Below, piece after piece: positions 1-7,962 of a stretch of DNA of 15,596 nucleotides. The DNA is from Oligoflexia bacterium (GTDB lineage Bacteria; Bdellovibrionota; UBA1018; CAIMNF01). Location of the stretch: the NCBI GenBank assembly GCA_903858975.1, contig CAIOKW010000098.1:1-15596 (forward strand), given 5' to 3'. A model generated the notes under the pieces. It was not told where the DNA came from. It searched no databases and saw only the letters and a list, made by a program, of their open reading frames with translations. How positions within the stretch are numbered: the stretch's first letter is position 1; each line of letters starts with the position of its first letter. A program made the translations under genes and the position numbers.

Positions 1-531
1 CTTTATTTTCGACTGAATGTCATTCGCGTGCACATTCCAGCTCTCAGAGATCGTAAAGATGATCTTCCCATGCTTGCCGATTATTTTTTAAGAGAGTTTG
101 CTAGTATCCATCAAAAGCCAAAACGCACAATTGCAAAAGAAGCGCTGACTTTGCTTGAAAAATATTCTTGGCCGGGAAACATCCGGGAACTCAGAAACCT
201 TCTTGAGCGACTCGTCATTCTTCAGGCTCCTCATGAGGAAAATATTCCCATTTCTGCTGATGAGCTTAAAATGCATCTCGGGGACGTGGCATTCACCTCC
301 TCTAGCAGTAAAGGCGACGGTAAGTTTTCAGAGACCACTTTTCATGGGGCAGTAGCTCTATCGTCCGGGCGTTCGCTGAAAGATGCAAAATCAGAATTTG
401 AGCGCGAATACATCGTACAAGCACTCAAAGAGAATGGCTGGAATATCTCAAAAACCGCTCAAAACTTGGGTATCGAGCGGAGCTACCTTCACCGAAGAAT
501 GAAATCCTTTGGCATCGAGGGCGAGGATTAG
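1..531 (+). CDS. Sigma-54-dependent transcriptional activator, NtrC family (3' part only)
   Basis: The 5' end lies outside the window; the frame is open from base 1. The first visible residues, LYFRLNVIRVHIPALRDR, are the conserved end of the AAA+ sigma-54 interaction domain, including the arginine-rich sensor region. A WPGNIRELRN motif, the usual end of the AAA+ core, follows at about 147-205 of the window. The C-terminus (about 385-525) is a Fis-type helix-turn-helix with the pattern NGWNISKTAQNLGIERSYLHRR. Proteins of this family hydrolyse ATP to open sigma-54 RNA polymerase complexes at enhancer-dependent promoters. The receiver or other sensory domain is not visible, so the signal and targets are unknown. 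The gene ends in TAG and overlaps the end of the convergent peptidase gene by 4 bases. Family assignment is very secure; response-regulator status is inference. Confidence 0.95.
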   Translation, partial: LYFRLNVIRVHIPALRDRKDDLPMLADYFLREFASIHQKPKRTIAKEALTLLEKYSWPGNIRELRNLLERLVILQAPHEENIPISADELKMHLGDVAFTSSSSKGDGKFSETTFHGAVALSSGRSLKDAKSEFEREYIVQALKENGWNISKTAQNLGIERSYLHRRMKSFGIEGED

Positions 532-2030
532 ACTCCGTAGATCTTCCCGTATTTCTCTTTTGCGTAATTCATAAAATGTCTAAAATCCAAGCCTGAACCC
601 GTAGTTTTCATGAGTAACTCTTCAGAATTGAAAGTCCTACCACTTGCGTGAACTTTAGTTCTGAGCCAACTCAAAATCGGTGCAAGATTTCCTGTTTCTA
701 CCAGTGCATCGTAATTTGAAATCTCTTTCTTCATACTTGCGCCCAGCTGTGCTGCATAGAAACTCCCGAAAGAATAAGTAGGGAAATACCCAACTGATCC
801 ATAAGACCAATGTACATCTTGGAGGCATCCTTCTGAATCATCGCCCGGACGAATGCCGAGATACTGTTCATAATGATCATTCCAAAATGTCGGAATATCA
901 GCGACTTCGATTTGGCCTTCGATCAGTGCTTTTTCGATTAAATAGCGAATATAAATATGTGCATGATAGGTCAACTCATCGGCTTCCACACGAACGAGCG
1001 AAGGGGTGATCAGATTCACGCCTCTGTAAAATGTATCCAGATCAATCGCCCCTAAGTTCTCCGAAAACATCGATTGAAGCTCAGGATAATTCGCCTTCCA
1101 AAAGGAATGGGACCTGCCAATATTGTTTTCCCAAAAGCGCGATTGGGATTCATGAAAAGCTAAGGAAAGGGCTGTCCCGAGCGGCAATCCATATTGCTCC
1201 TCCATCGGAAGTCCTAGTTCATAAAGACCATGACCAGCTTCATGAATGGCCGCAAAGAGCATCATCGTAAATTCATGCTCATCACTGAAAAGCGTAATTC
1301 TTACATCCCCTGGCCCAAAGGTCGTACAGAAGGGGTGAGGAGCATCGTCCGCACGTCCTGAATCAAAATTATAGCCCATTTGCTTCAGTACCTTTTCTGA
1401 AAAGGCCCACTGTTTTCCTTTGGGATAGAACTTCAATAAGAAATCATTCTGTGGCTTTGGTCGACTGATGATTTTCTGAATATACGGAAAAAGCTGGTTC
1501 TTCACTTGAGAAAAAACCTCATCAATTTTCTGAACGGTAAGGCCCGGCTCGTAGTCCTCGAGCAAGGCTTCATACGGATGGTTCTCATATCCGAGAAGTT
1601 CTGTTTCCTGACGCTTCAAACGCATCACTTTTTCCAGGAGAGGCTTGTAGATGGAATAGTCTTTCTTAGACTTCGCCTCATGCCACGCACCAAAAGCCTC
1701 GGAAGTCGTCAGTGAAAGCTCTTCTACGAATGAGTCCGGATATTTCTTCTTCCGATGAAAATCTTTTTGCGTGAGCAAAACATTCTGACGCTGTTCAGGC
1801 GTGAGCGTTTCATCTTCTGAGAGTTCCTTTAAGAGCTCTTCTAGCTTTAAACTCGTAAATAACTCATGCCCCAAAGTAGAAAGCGTGGCCAACTGGCGGC
1901 CTCGAGCTTTCGCCCCATTCTTAGGCATGTAGACCTGCTGATCCCAGCCTAGGACTGAACTTGCAAATCCGAGGTCTGCAATTTTACCAAGATGGGACTT
2001 AAAGAGTTCGTATTTTTGATTAGGCTTCAT
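528..2030 (-). CDS. Metallocarboxypeptidase, M32 (Taq) family
   Basis: A 500-residue protein, the usual length for thermostable carboxypeptidase 1 family members, which are cytoplasmic Zn-dependent enzymes removing C-terminal residues from peptides. Visible family motifs in order are HPF followed by DVRIT, the zinc motif HEAGH (residues 263-267), HESQSRFWEN carrying the third metal ligand and neighbouring active-site residues, and GCLQDVHWSYG near the C-terminus. I start at ATG 2030 (MKPNQKYELF) because homologues begin with this type of helix; the frame is open about 20 codons further upstream, but that part would lie inside the dehydrogenase gene and looks non-coding. The start overlaps the end of the P5C dehydrogenase gene by 11 bases, so translational coupling is likely. 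It is the last gene of the minus-strand block, consistent with trimming peptides brought in by the Opp transporter (inference). Confidence 0.95.
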   Translation of the reverse strand: MKPNQKYELFKSHLGKIADLGFASSVLGWDQQVYMPKNGAKARGRQLATLSTLGHELFTSLKLEELLKELSEDETLTPEQRQNVLLTQKDFHRKKKYPDSFVEELSLTTSEAFGAWHEAKSKKDYSIYKPLLEKVMRLKRQETELLGYENHPYEALLEDYEPGLTVQKIDEVFSQVKNQLFPYIQKIISRPKPQNDFLLKFYPKGKQWAFSEKVLKQMGYNFDSGRADDAPHPFCTTFGPGDVRITLFSDEHEFTMMLFAAIHEAGHGLYELGLPMEEQYGLPLGTALSLAFHESQSRFWENNIGRSHSFWKANYPELQSMFSENLGAIDLDTFYRGVNLITPSLVRVEADELTYHAHIYIRYLIEKALIEGQIEVADIPTFWNDHYEQYLGIRPGDDSEGCLQDVHWSYGSVGYFPTYSFGSFYAAQLGASMKKEISNYDALVETGNLAPILSWLRTKVHASGRTFNSEELLMKTTGSGLDFRHFMNYAKEKYGKIYGV

Positions 2031-3651
2031 CCATATAAGGATACAGGACTTGCTTAGGCGGAACAAAGTTTTCTTTGATCGTCCGCGCACTCATCCAACG
2101 CAGAAGGTTCATGGCACTGCCCGCCTTGTCATTGGTGCCTGAACGTCTAGCACCACCAAAGGGTTGCTGGCCCACGACAGCTCCGGTCGGCTTATCGTTG
2201 ATGTAAAGGTTTCCGGTCGCATGCTTTAACTCTTCCATCATTTTTTGAATCGCCATGCGATCCTGAGAAATGATCGCCCCCGTCAATGCGTAGGGTGAGG
2301 TCTCGTTTGCGACCTTCAACATTTCATTTAACTTTGAATCCTCGTAAACGTGTAAGGTTAAAACCGGTCCAAAGATTTCCTCGCACATGGTGCGCGCCTT
2401 TGGATCTGTAGTTTGGAGGAGAGTCGGTTTTACGAAATAACCTTTCGTACTCTCAACTTCACCGCCCGCTAAAATCCGATAGCTTGAATCGGATTTCGCG
2501 AAATCAAGATAGCCCTTAATTTTTTCGCAAGACCTCGCATCAATTACAGCATTCACCATATTCCGAAAATCGCGAACATCCCCCTGCTTTAAAGCCATCG
2601 TTTCTTCGATCAGCTTTGTTTGAAGCTGGGACCAAAGGGATGCCGGAATATAGGCCCTTGAGGCAGCCGAGCATTTTTGGCCTTGATATTCAAAAGCTCC
2701 GCGAATCATCGCCACTTTCAAAACCTCTAGATCCGCTGAAGGGTGCGCAAAGATGAAATCCTTACCGCCTGTCTCCCCTACAATCCGAGGATAAGAATGA
2801 TAAAGCTCCACTTGGCTTCCGATGGTTTTATAAATGTGATTAAAGGTGTTACTCGATCCTGTAAAATGAACTCCTGCAAGCTCAGGATGGTTTAATGCCA
2901 CCTCTCCAGCAACGGGTCCTAGAGCCGGAACAAAGTTAATCACTCCCGCAGGAAGACCCGCTTCCATAAACAATTGCATCGTACGATAAGCCGACAAGCA
3001 CTGTTGCTCAGAAGGTTTCCAAACGACGGTGTTTCCAATCATTGCAGGAGCTGCCGGCAAATTCCCAGCAATAGCGGTAAAATTAAAGGGAGTCACCGCG
3101 AAAACAAATCCTTCTAGGGGCCGGTAATCGACTGAATTATGAAGTCCCGCAGGAGAAAACGGCTGATCCTGAATCAGGCGCTCATAGAAGCTTGCATTGA
3201 ATCGAAGAAAGTCTGCGAGCTCACAGGCAGAATCAATCTCTGCCTGATAAACATTCTTCGATTGCCCGTGCATCGTTGCTGCATTGATGGTGGCACGCCT
3301 GGGTCCCGCCAATAGATCTGCCGCTTTTAAGAAAATCTTTGCGCGTTCAAACCACGGAAGCGCTTCCCATTCCTTTTTTGCTTTTAATGAAGCCTCAATC
3401 GCAAGCTTCACTTCTTCTTTGCCCGCGAGGTGAACTCTTGCGAGCACATGCTGGTGATCGTGGGGCATGCGAACTTCGAAAAAGTTTCCAGTCCGAACCT
3501 CTTTGCCTCCAATGATGCAAGGAATGTCAACCACTTCACTCTCAACCCTCAGGAGCTCAGCTTTTAGATCTGCTCTCTCCTTTGATCCTTTGAGATATCC
3601 TAGAATCGGTTCATTGATAGGGGTTGGGACTTTAAATTGAGATGCCTGCAT
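2020..3651 (-). CDS. L-glutamate gamma-semialdehyde (1-pyrroline-5-carboxylate) dehydrogenase
   Basis: A 543-residue NAD-dependent aldehyde dehydrogenase of the stand-alone P5C dehydrogenase type (ALDH4-like), which oxidises glutamate semialdehyde from proline or ornithine breakdown to glutamate. The N-terminus FKVPTPINEPILGY and its spacing fit this subfamily. Core motifs are FTGSSNTFNHIY (nucleotide binding), GETGGKD with the general-base Glu at residue 293, GQKCSAASRAY with the catalytic Cys at residue 327, and EIFGPVLTLHVYED. It lacks the proline dehydrogenase domain of bifunctional PutA, and no proline dehydrogenase gene is visible nearby. The ATG at 3651 is preceded by GAGG only about one base away, so initiation signals look poor, but the N-terminus matches the family. 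It lies 60 bases after the pterin dehydratase gene and overlaps the M32 peptidase start by 11 bases. Function is secure at family level; the exact substrate is not proven. Confidence 0.93.
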   Translation of the reverse strand: MQASQFKVPTPINEPILGYLKGSKERADLKAELLRVESEVVDIPCIIGGKEVRTGNFFEVRMPHDHQHVLARVHLAGKEEVKLAIEASLKAKKEWEALPWFERAKIFLKAADLLAGPRRATINAATMHGQSKNVYQAEIDSACELADFLRFNASFYERLIQDQPFSPAGLHNSVDYRPLEGFVFAVTPFNFTAIAGNLPAAPAMIGNTVVWKPSEQQCLSAYRTMQLFMEAGLPAGVINFVPALGPVAGEVALNHPELAGVHFTGSSNTFNHIYKTIGSQVELYHSYPRIVGETGGKDFIFAHPSADLEVLKVAMIRGAFEYQGQKCSAASRAYIPASLWSQLQTKLIEETMALKQGDVRDFRNMVNAVIDARSCEKIKGYLDFAKSDSSYRILAGGEVESTKGYFVKPTLLQTTDPKARTMCEEIFGPVLTLHVYEDSKLNEMLKVANETSPYALTGAIISQDRMAIQKMMEELKHATGNLYINDKPTGAVVGQQPFGGARRSGTNDKAGSAMNLLRWMSARTIKENFVPPKQVLYPYMDEA

Positions 3652-3699
3652 GCCTCAAAGCATAGCAATTTTAAAACTGGCAATAAAGAGTAAATCCCG

Positions 3700-3717
3700 A
3701 TCTGAATCGAATCAGAT
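3700..3717 (-). other. Small inverted repeat at the end of the dehydratase gene
   Basis: The arms ATCTGA and TCAGAT (6 bp) flank a 6-base loop and span the stop codon of the pterin dehydratase gene. No U-run follows in the direction of transcription, so this is not a convincing terminator; it may slow decay or processing of the upstream mRNA, or be chance. Confidence 0.25.
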
Positions 3718-4014
3718 ACTGGGAAGTGCGTTCGTCGCTTGCGCCAAGTCGAAATCCTTAGCCGAAATGCCGCCTGCATCATGAGTGGTGAGCGTAAGCT
3801 TCACCTTGTTCCACTGAATCAGAATATCGGGGTGATGATTCTTCGACTCAGCTAAAAGCCCCACCGAGTTAACGAATAGGAGTGATTGCGGAAACCCGGT
3901 AAAACTAAAGGTTTTCTCAATCTCGCCATTGGAGTTTAACTTCCAATCCGGAAGCCTCTTTAGTTCTAAATCGATTTGAGTCGCAGTTAATTTCGCAACT
4001 TTCACTTCACTCAT
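3712..4014 (-). CDS. phhB: Pterin-4a-carbinolamine dehydratase
   Basis: A 100-residue protein, the usual size for this family. It dehydrates 4a-hydroxytetrahydrobiopterin, returning the pterin cofactor for phenylalanine hydroxylase. The active-site pattern is clear: ESKNHHPDI with His60 and His61, and TTHDAGG with His78. I choose ATG 4014 (MSEVKVAKL) because it forms an ATGA overlap with the oppF stop and has GAGGAG seven bases upstream; the upstream open frame is only oppF read out of phase. Translational coupling to oppF is therefore likely. No phenylalanine hydroxylase gene is in the window, so its partner must lie elsewhere, or the protein may serve another pterin or a regulatory role (inference). 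Linkage with peptide import and P5C dehydrogenase suits aromatic and other amino-acid catabolism. Confidence 0.93.
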   Translation of the reverse strand: MSEVKVAKLTATQIDLELKRLPDWKLNSNGEIEKTFSFTGFPQSLLFVNSVGLLAESKNHHPDILIQWNKVKLTLTTHDAGGISAKDFDLAQATNALPSI

Positions 4015-5048
4015 ACTGAAACTCCTCGACCTAAAGTAGAAACCAAGGGCCCTTCGCTGGCATAGTGACAGGCAGCCTGGTGCACATCTCCAGCAGAGTC
4101 GACCCCGCAAAGCTCTGGACGATCCGTACGACACTTATCCTGAACTACTGGACAACGAGGATTAAAGAAACATCCATTGGGTGGATTCAGTGGTGATGGA
4201 ACATCTCCCTGAAGAATCACGCGATCATTTTTATGGGTAGGATCTGGAATCGGAATCGCAGATAAGAGTGCCTTGGTATAAGGGTGGCGTGGGCTTGAAT
4301 AAAGCTGTTCCGCTTCTGCAATCTCAGCCACTTTACCGAGGTACATCACTGCAACGCGATTTGAAATGTGCTCTACGACTTTCAAATCATGCGCGATAAA
4401 CAAATAAGTCAATTTGAGCTCTTTTTGGAGATCCTGCATGAGGTTCACAATTTGAGCTTGAATCGAAACATCGAGTGCTGACACTGGCTCATCGCAAACC
4501 AAGAGTTCTGGCTTCACAGAAAGTGCGCGCGCAATGCAGATCCGTTGGCGTTGCCCGCCTGAAAACTCATGGGGATAACGAGAAATTGCTTCACGGCGAA
4601 GGCCAACTAAGTCTAGAAGCTCATAAATCTGCTTTCGGCGATCTTCTTTAGAGTTCGCAAGATTATGAATAATCAGCGGCTCCCCTAAGATTTCTTCAAT
4701 TGTCATGCGTGGATTCAAAGAAGCATAGGGATCTTGAAAAACGATCTGCATATTGCGACGGAGCTTACGCATTTCATTGTTGTTCAATTGGGTGATGTCT
4801 TGCCCTTTAAAATGAACCTGCCCAGAGGTGGGTTCAATCAATCGCAAAATACAGCGACCCAGTGTCGATTTTCCACAACCAGACTCCCCTACAAGACCTA
4901 AAGTTTCTCCGCGGTAGATATCAAACGATACATTTTGAACCGCTTTGACGGACGCAACTTCACGTCCGAGAATTCCACCTTTTACTGGGAAGCTCTTTAC
5001 TAGATGTCGAACAGACAACAGCACTTCTTTATTTTCGCCGGTGCTCAT
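4011..5048 (-). CDS. oppF: Oligopeptide/dipeptide ABC transporter ATP-binding protein OppF/DppF
   Basis: A 345-residue ABC ATPase that powers peptide uptake together with OppD at the inner face of the cytoplasmic membrane. Walker A is GESGCGKST (54-62), the ABC signature is FSGGQ (162-166) and Walker B is LLVCDE (182-187), followed by the D-loop SALDVS. The C-terminal oligopeptide-type extension carries CFFNPRCPVVQDKC (C-x5-C-x6-C) and a later Cys in HQAACHY. This four-cysteine layout is typical of peptide transporter ATPases and can hold a [4Fe-4S] cluster in some members, which is not proven here. It starts four bases after oppD ends, and its stop overlaps the start of the dehydratase gene (ATGA). 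Its position after oppD supports OppF/DppF rather than a separate importer; peptide length preference cannot be read from sequence. Confidence 0.95.
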   Translation of the reverse strand: MSTGENKEVLLSVRHLVKSFPVKGGILGREVASVKAVQNVSFDIYRGETLGLVGESGCGKSTLGRCILRLIEPTSGQVHFKGQDITQLNNNEMRKLRRNMQIVFQDPYASLNPRMTIEEILGEPLIIHNLANSKEDRRKQIYELLDLVGLRREAISRYPHEFSGGQRQRICIARALSVKPELLVCDEPVSALDVSIQAQIVNLMQDLQKELKLTYLFIAHDLKVVEHISNRVAVMYLGKVAEIAEAEQLYSSPRHPYTKALLSAIPIPDPTHKNDRVILQGDVPSPLNPPNGCFFNPRCPVVQDKCRTDRPELCGVDSAGDVHQAACHYASEGPLVSTLGRGVSV

Positions 5049-5052
5049 CTCT

Positions 5053-6048
5053 TTACCCTTCTGCTTTCACACAACGGACCATGCGGCCGCCAGCTAAGGA
5101 GCGTAATTCTGGCTCCACGCCCTTACATTCATCGGAAACATACTTACAGCGCTCTTGAAAACGGCAGCCTTGCGGAAGATCAAACAAGCTCGGAACAATC
5201 CCTGGAATAGGCTCCAGTCGAGACTTCTTCACTTTTCCAGTCGGATCTTTGCTCAGAATCGGAATGCTATTTAAGAGACCTTGGGTATAAGGGTGCTTCG
5301 GATTCTTAAAGATCTCATTCACGGATGCGCGCTCTACGACCTTACCTGCGTACATCACGACTACTTCATGAGCCATTTCAGCCACAACCCCCAAATCATG
5401 GGTGATCAACATGAGCGACAAGCCTACTTTTTGCTGAAGATCTCGAAGCAGATCCAGAATCTGAGCTTGAATTGTCACATCGAGCGCTGTAGTCGGTTCA
5501 TCGGCGATCAAAATTTGTGGATTACAAGAAAGAGCCATCGCAATCATCACCCGCTGTCTCATTCCGCCTGAAAGCTGGTGCGGATAATCTTTGATGCGCT
5601 TTTCAGGAGCGGGAATTCCGACCAAACGAAGCATCTCAATTGCTTTGTTGATCGCTTCACCTTTAGAGAGGTCCTGGTGCAATAGGATCGCTTCAACAAG
5701 TTGGTTTCCAATGGTGAATACAGGATTCAACGAGGTCATGGGCTCTTGGAAAATCATGGAGATTTCATTTCCACGAATTTTTCTCATGTCATCCATGCCA
5801 AGCTTCAACAAATCCTTACCTTTGTAAAGAATCTCTCCGCCCACGATCTTACCGGGAGGGTTTGGAATCAGGCGCATGATGGAAAGTGAAGTTACGGATT
5901 TTCCACATCCTGACTCTCCCACGATCCCCAATGTTTTTCCGGGATAGAGATCGAAACTCACGTTGTCGACAGCTTTTAGTTCACCTCGCTCGGTGAAAAA
6001 CGAAGTCTGAAGATTCTTCACTTCTAAAATTTTATTTGTGTCACTCAT
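5053..6048 (-). CDS. oppD: Oligopeptide/dipeptide ABC transporter ATP-binding protein OppD/DppD
   Basis: A 331-residue ABC ATPase, partner of OppF. Walker A is GESGCGKS (44-51), the signature LSGGM (159-163), and Walker B ILIADE (179-184) followed by ALDVT. The C-terminal peptide-transporter extension has GCRFQERCKYVSDEC (C-x5-C-x6-C) and a fourth Cys near the end (MVRCVKAEG), the layout associated with an Fe-S site in DppD-type proteins (known for some members, inferred here). The start ATG at 6048 lies 14 bases after the oppC stop with GAGG about 10 bases upstream. Gene order oppB-C-D-F is the classical one for peptide importers. No sign of decay: all ATPase motifs are intact even though oppB upstream is interrupted. 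Confidence 0.95.
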   Translation of the reverse strand: MSDTNKILEVKNLQTSFFTERGELKAVDNVSFDLYPGKTLGIVGESGCGKSVTSLSIMRLIPNPPGKIVGGEILYKGKDLLKLGMDDMRKIRGNEISMIFQEPMTSLNPVFTIGNQLVEAILLHQDLSKGEAINKAIEMLRLVGIPAPEKRIKDYPHQLSGGMRQRVMIAMALSCNPQILIADEPTTALDVTIQAQILDLLRDLQQKVGLSLMLITHDLGVVAEMAHEVVVMYAGKVVERASVNEIFKNPKHPYTQGLLNSIPILSKDPTGKVKKSRLEPIPGIVPSLFDLPQGCRFQERCKYVSDECKGVEPELRSLAGGRMVRCVKAEG

Positions 6049-6062
6049 TGTGTGCCTATCCT

Positions 6063-6905
6063 CTAAATATTCGCCTTTGGATCTAAGGCATCTCGCACAT
6101 AGTCCCCTAGAACGTTAATTGAAAACATCAGAAAAAACATCGCCACAGTGGCACCGGTCAGCTGCCACCAAACCCCGTTTCCAAGTTCTCCATTGGCGTC
6201 ATCGATCATTTTGCCCCAACTTGGCAAATTTTGAACCCCTAATTGCAGATAAGAGAGCAAAACTTCTGCTCGAATTGCCATTTCGAACATAAATGTCATG
6301 CTGAGAATAACTTGGTGCATAACGTTAGGAAGAAGATGGATGAATATCCGCCGTCCGTTGCCTGCCCCAAGGGCCTCGGCAGCGATGAGGTACTCCTTTT
6401 GCTTGTGCTTGATCACTTCTCCGCGAAGGATTCGAGCAAGTGAGATCCAGCTCGTTGCAGTAAGGGCGATATAAACGGCCGTCATTCCTCGACCAAGCGA
6501 GTAACTTATTCCAATTAAGAGCAGGATGTTAGGAATGGATGATAAGGTGGTGATGAACCATAAAATCAGCTCATCAATGAGTCCTCCAAAGTATCCCGAT
6601 ACACAACCAAAGAATACCCCAATCGGAGCACTGAGGAGAGTGGTCACCACCCCCACACTCAGAGCTACCCTCGCCCCCTGAATGACCTTCAGAATCACAC
6701 TGCGTCCCAGGTAGTCCGTCCCAAGCCAAAACTTAAATTCGGACAGATTCGGAGGAAGGTACTGAGTTCCAATCGGTGTATCCCAATTCGAAGCAAGGCC
6801 CAAGAACTGAGCCGAAAACGCGATGATCAGAAAAAACCCAATAACGATGGCACAGAGAAGGGGGATTTTTTTTCGAAATACTTTTTGAAGCGCTGAAGTT
6901 CTCAT
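6063..6905 (-). CDS. oppC: Peptide ABC transporter permease OppC/DppC
   Basis: A 280-residue inner-membrane permease. A short basic N-terminus leads to the first membrane helix (about residues 14-35), then a periplasmic loop with the OppC hallmark FWLGTDYLGRSV (59-70). Several further hydrophobic segments follow. The EAA coupling loop that contacts the ATPases is at about 171-194 (EYLIAAEALG...LLPN). The C-terminus DYVRDALDPKANI is typical of the family, and the gene ends in TAG at a normal family end point. That is relevant because oppB has an internal TAG: here TAG clearly acts as a stop. ATG 6905 has a strong GGAGG upstream, inside the end of oppB, and lies four bases after the oppB stop, suggesting coupled translation. 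Confidence 0.95.
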   Translation of the reverse strand: MRTSALQKVFRKKIPLLCAIVIGFFLIIAFSAQFLGLASNWDTPIGTQYLPPNLSEFKFWLGTDYLGRSVILKVIQGARVALSVGVVTTLLSAPIGVFFGCVSGYFGGLIDELILWFITTLSSIPNILLLIGISYSLGRGMTAVYIALTATSWISLARILRGEVIKHKQKEYLIAAEALGAGNGRRIFIHLLPNVMHQVILSMTFMFEMAIRAEVLLSYLQLGVQNLPSWGKMIDDANGELGNGVWWQLTGATVAMFFLMFSINVLGDYVRDALDPKANI

Positions 6906-6909
6906 GAGC

Positions 6910-7854
6910 TCACCCCTCCTGCCCTAAGCGCATTCTTGGATCCACAAGGTGATAAAGAATGTCGGTCAGGATGTTCGTCAGAATGTACACAATCGAGATC
7001 ACGGTAGTCATGGCTTTCAGCACTGGAAAGTCACTATTCTTAACCGCCTCCACTGTCATTCCCCCAATTCCAGGAATCGAGAAAAAACTCTCAAGAAGAA
7101 GTGACCCTAAGACTAAATAAGGGATTTGGATCACCACATAGGTGATCACCGGAATCATGCTGTTTTTCAAAACGTGCTACAGATACACAAATATTTCAGG
7201 CAGCCCTTTTGCTCGAGCCGTTCGAACGTAGTCTTGAGTACTCTCTTCAATAATTGAATTCCTAAAAAACCGAATATCTGAACCGAGATTCAAAAACACG
7301 GAAATCAAGACCGGAAGTGCGAGATAGTACCAACGCTCGGACCACCCTGAACCATAGCCGGAAATGGGGAACCAACCTAATTTCGAAGCCAAAATATACT
7401 GACCAAACAAAATATAAGCAAGGCCCGGCATACTCATGAGCACCACGAAGAAGACCAGGGATGCGCGATCAATCCAGCGTCCTCGGAAGTAAGAAACCAC
7501 CAAAGCAATGAGTAAGGAAAAAAACGCCGTAAGAAAAAAAGCTGGAATCGAGAGACTGAGCGTCGGCCCAACCCCCTTTAAGATTCGATCGCTAATCACT
7601 TCACGAGTGGTGTAACTCTTCCCAAAATCGAAAGTCACAATTTCTTTTAAGTAATGACCAAATTGAATCGGTAGCGGTTGATCCAAACCCAGTTCCGATC
7701 GGACCATCGCGACCCGCTCTGCAGTTGCATGTTTTCCGAGTAGTAGCGTTGCCGGATCGCCACCCACTAAATGGAAAAGGGAGAAAACGACCAGCGCTGC
7801 TCCCAGGAGTGTTGGAACGGAATAAACTAATCTGCGAATCACATAAGACCACAT
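6910..7854 (-). pseudogene. oppB: Peptide ABC transporter permease OppB/DppB, interrupted by an in-frame TAG
   Basis: The reading frame encodes a whole OppB-type permease of about 313 residues except for one amber codon at 7177-7179 (codon 226). The N-terminus (MWSYVIRRLVYSVPTLLG, ATG 7854) matches the family start; the frame is open upstream to a GTG at 7908 but homologues do not need it. Membrane helices are visible near the N-terminus, in the middle (three) and after the stop (two). The stop falls in the EAA coupling loop: TARAKGLPEIFVYL, stop, HVLKNSMIPVIT, exactly at a position usually filled by a basic residue. No frame shift is involved; the frame continues cleanly to DPRMRLGQEG. A TTG just after the stop could restart an 86-residue C-terminal fragment. 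Options are a recent nonsense mutation, a sequencing error, read-through or a split permease. Transport may be lost. Confidence 0.85.
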
Positions 7855-7962
7855 AAGAAGCGCAGAATAGCCGAATAAAATGGGGAGCGGAATACATAAA
7901 ATGTACACCCCAAAGTGACACCACTTTCAATTTCAGAAATGGAGTCACAAGAAGTATTTTTG

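Noticed and set aside
3600..3782. 60-codon frame between the P5C dehydrogenase and dehydratase genes
   Set aside because: It overlaps both genes out of frame and lacks a ribosome binding site.
5281..5571. Open frame of 96 codons antisense to oppD
   Set aside because: It lies within conserved oppD coding sequence; no start signal and no domain.
6910..7908. Frameshift in oppB
   Set aside because: Both parts lie in the same reading frame; 7908 and 7170 differ by a multiple of three, and protein similarity runs straight through the stop. A single nonsense codon explains the break.
7601..7948. Open frame of 115 codons overlapping the oppB start
   Set aside because: It is out of frame with oppB, whose N-terminal permease sequence is clear; the composition is unlike a real protein.
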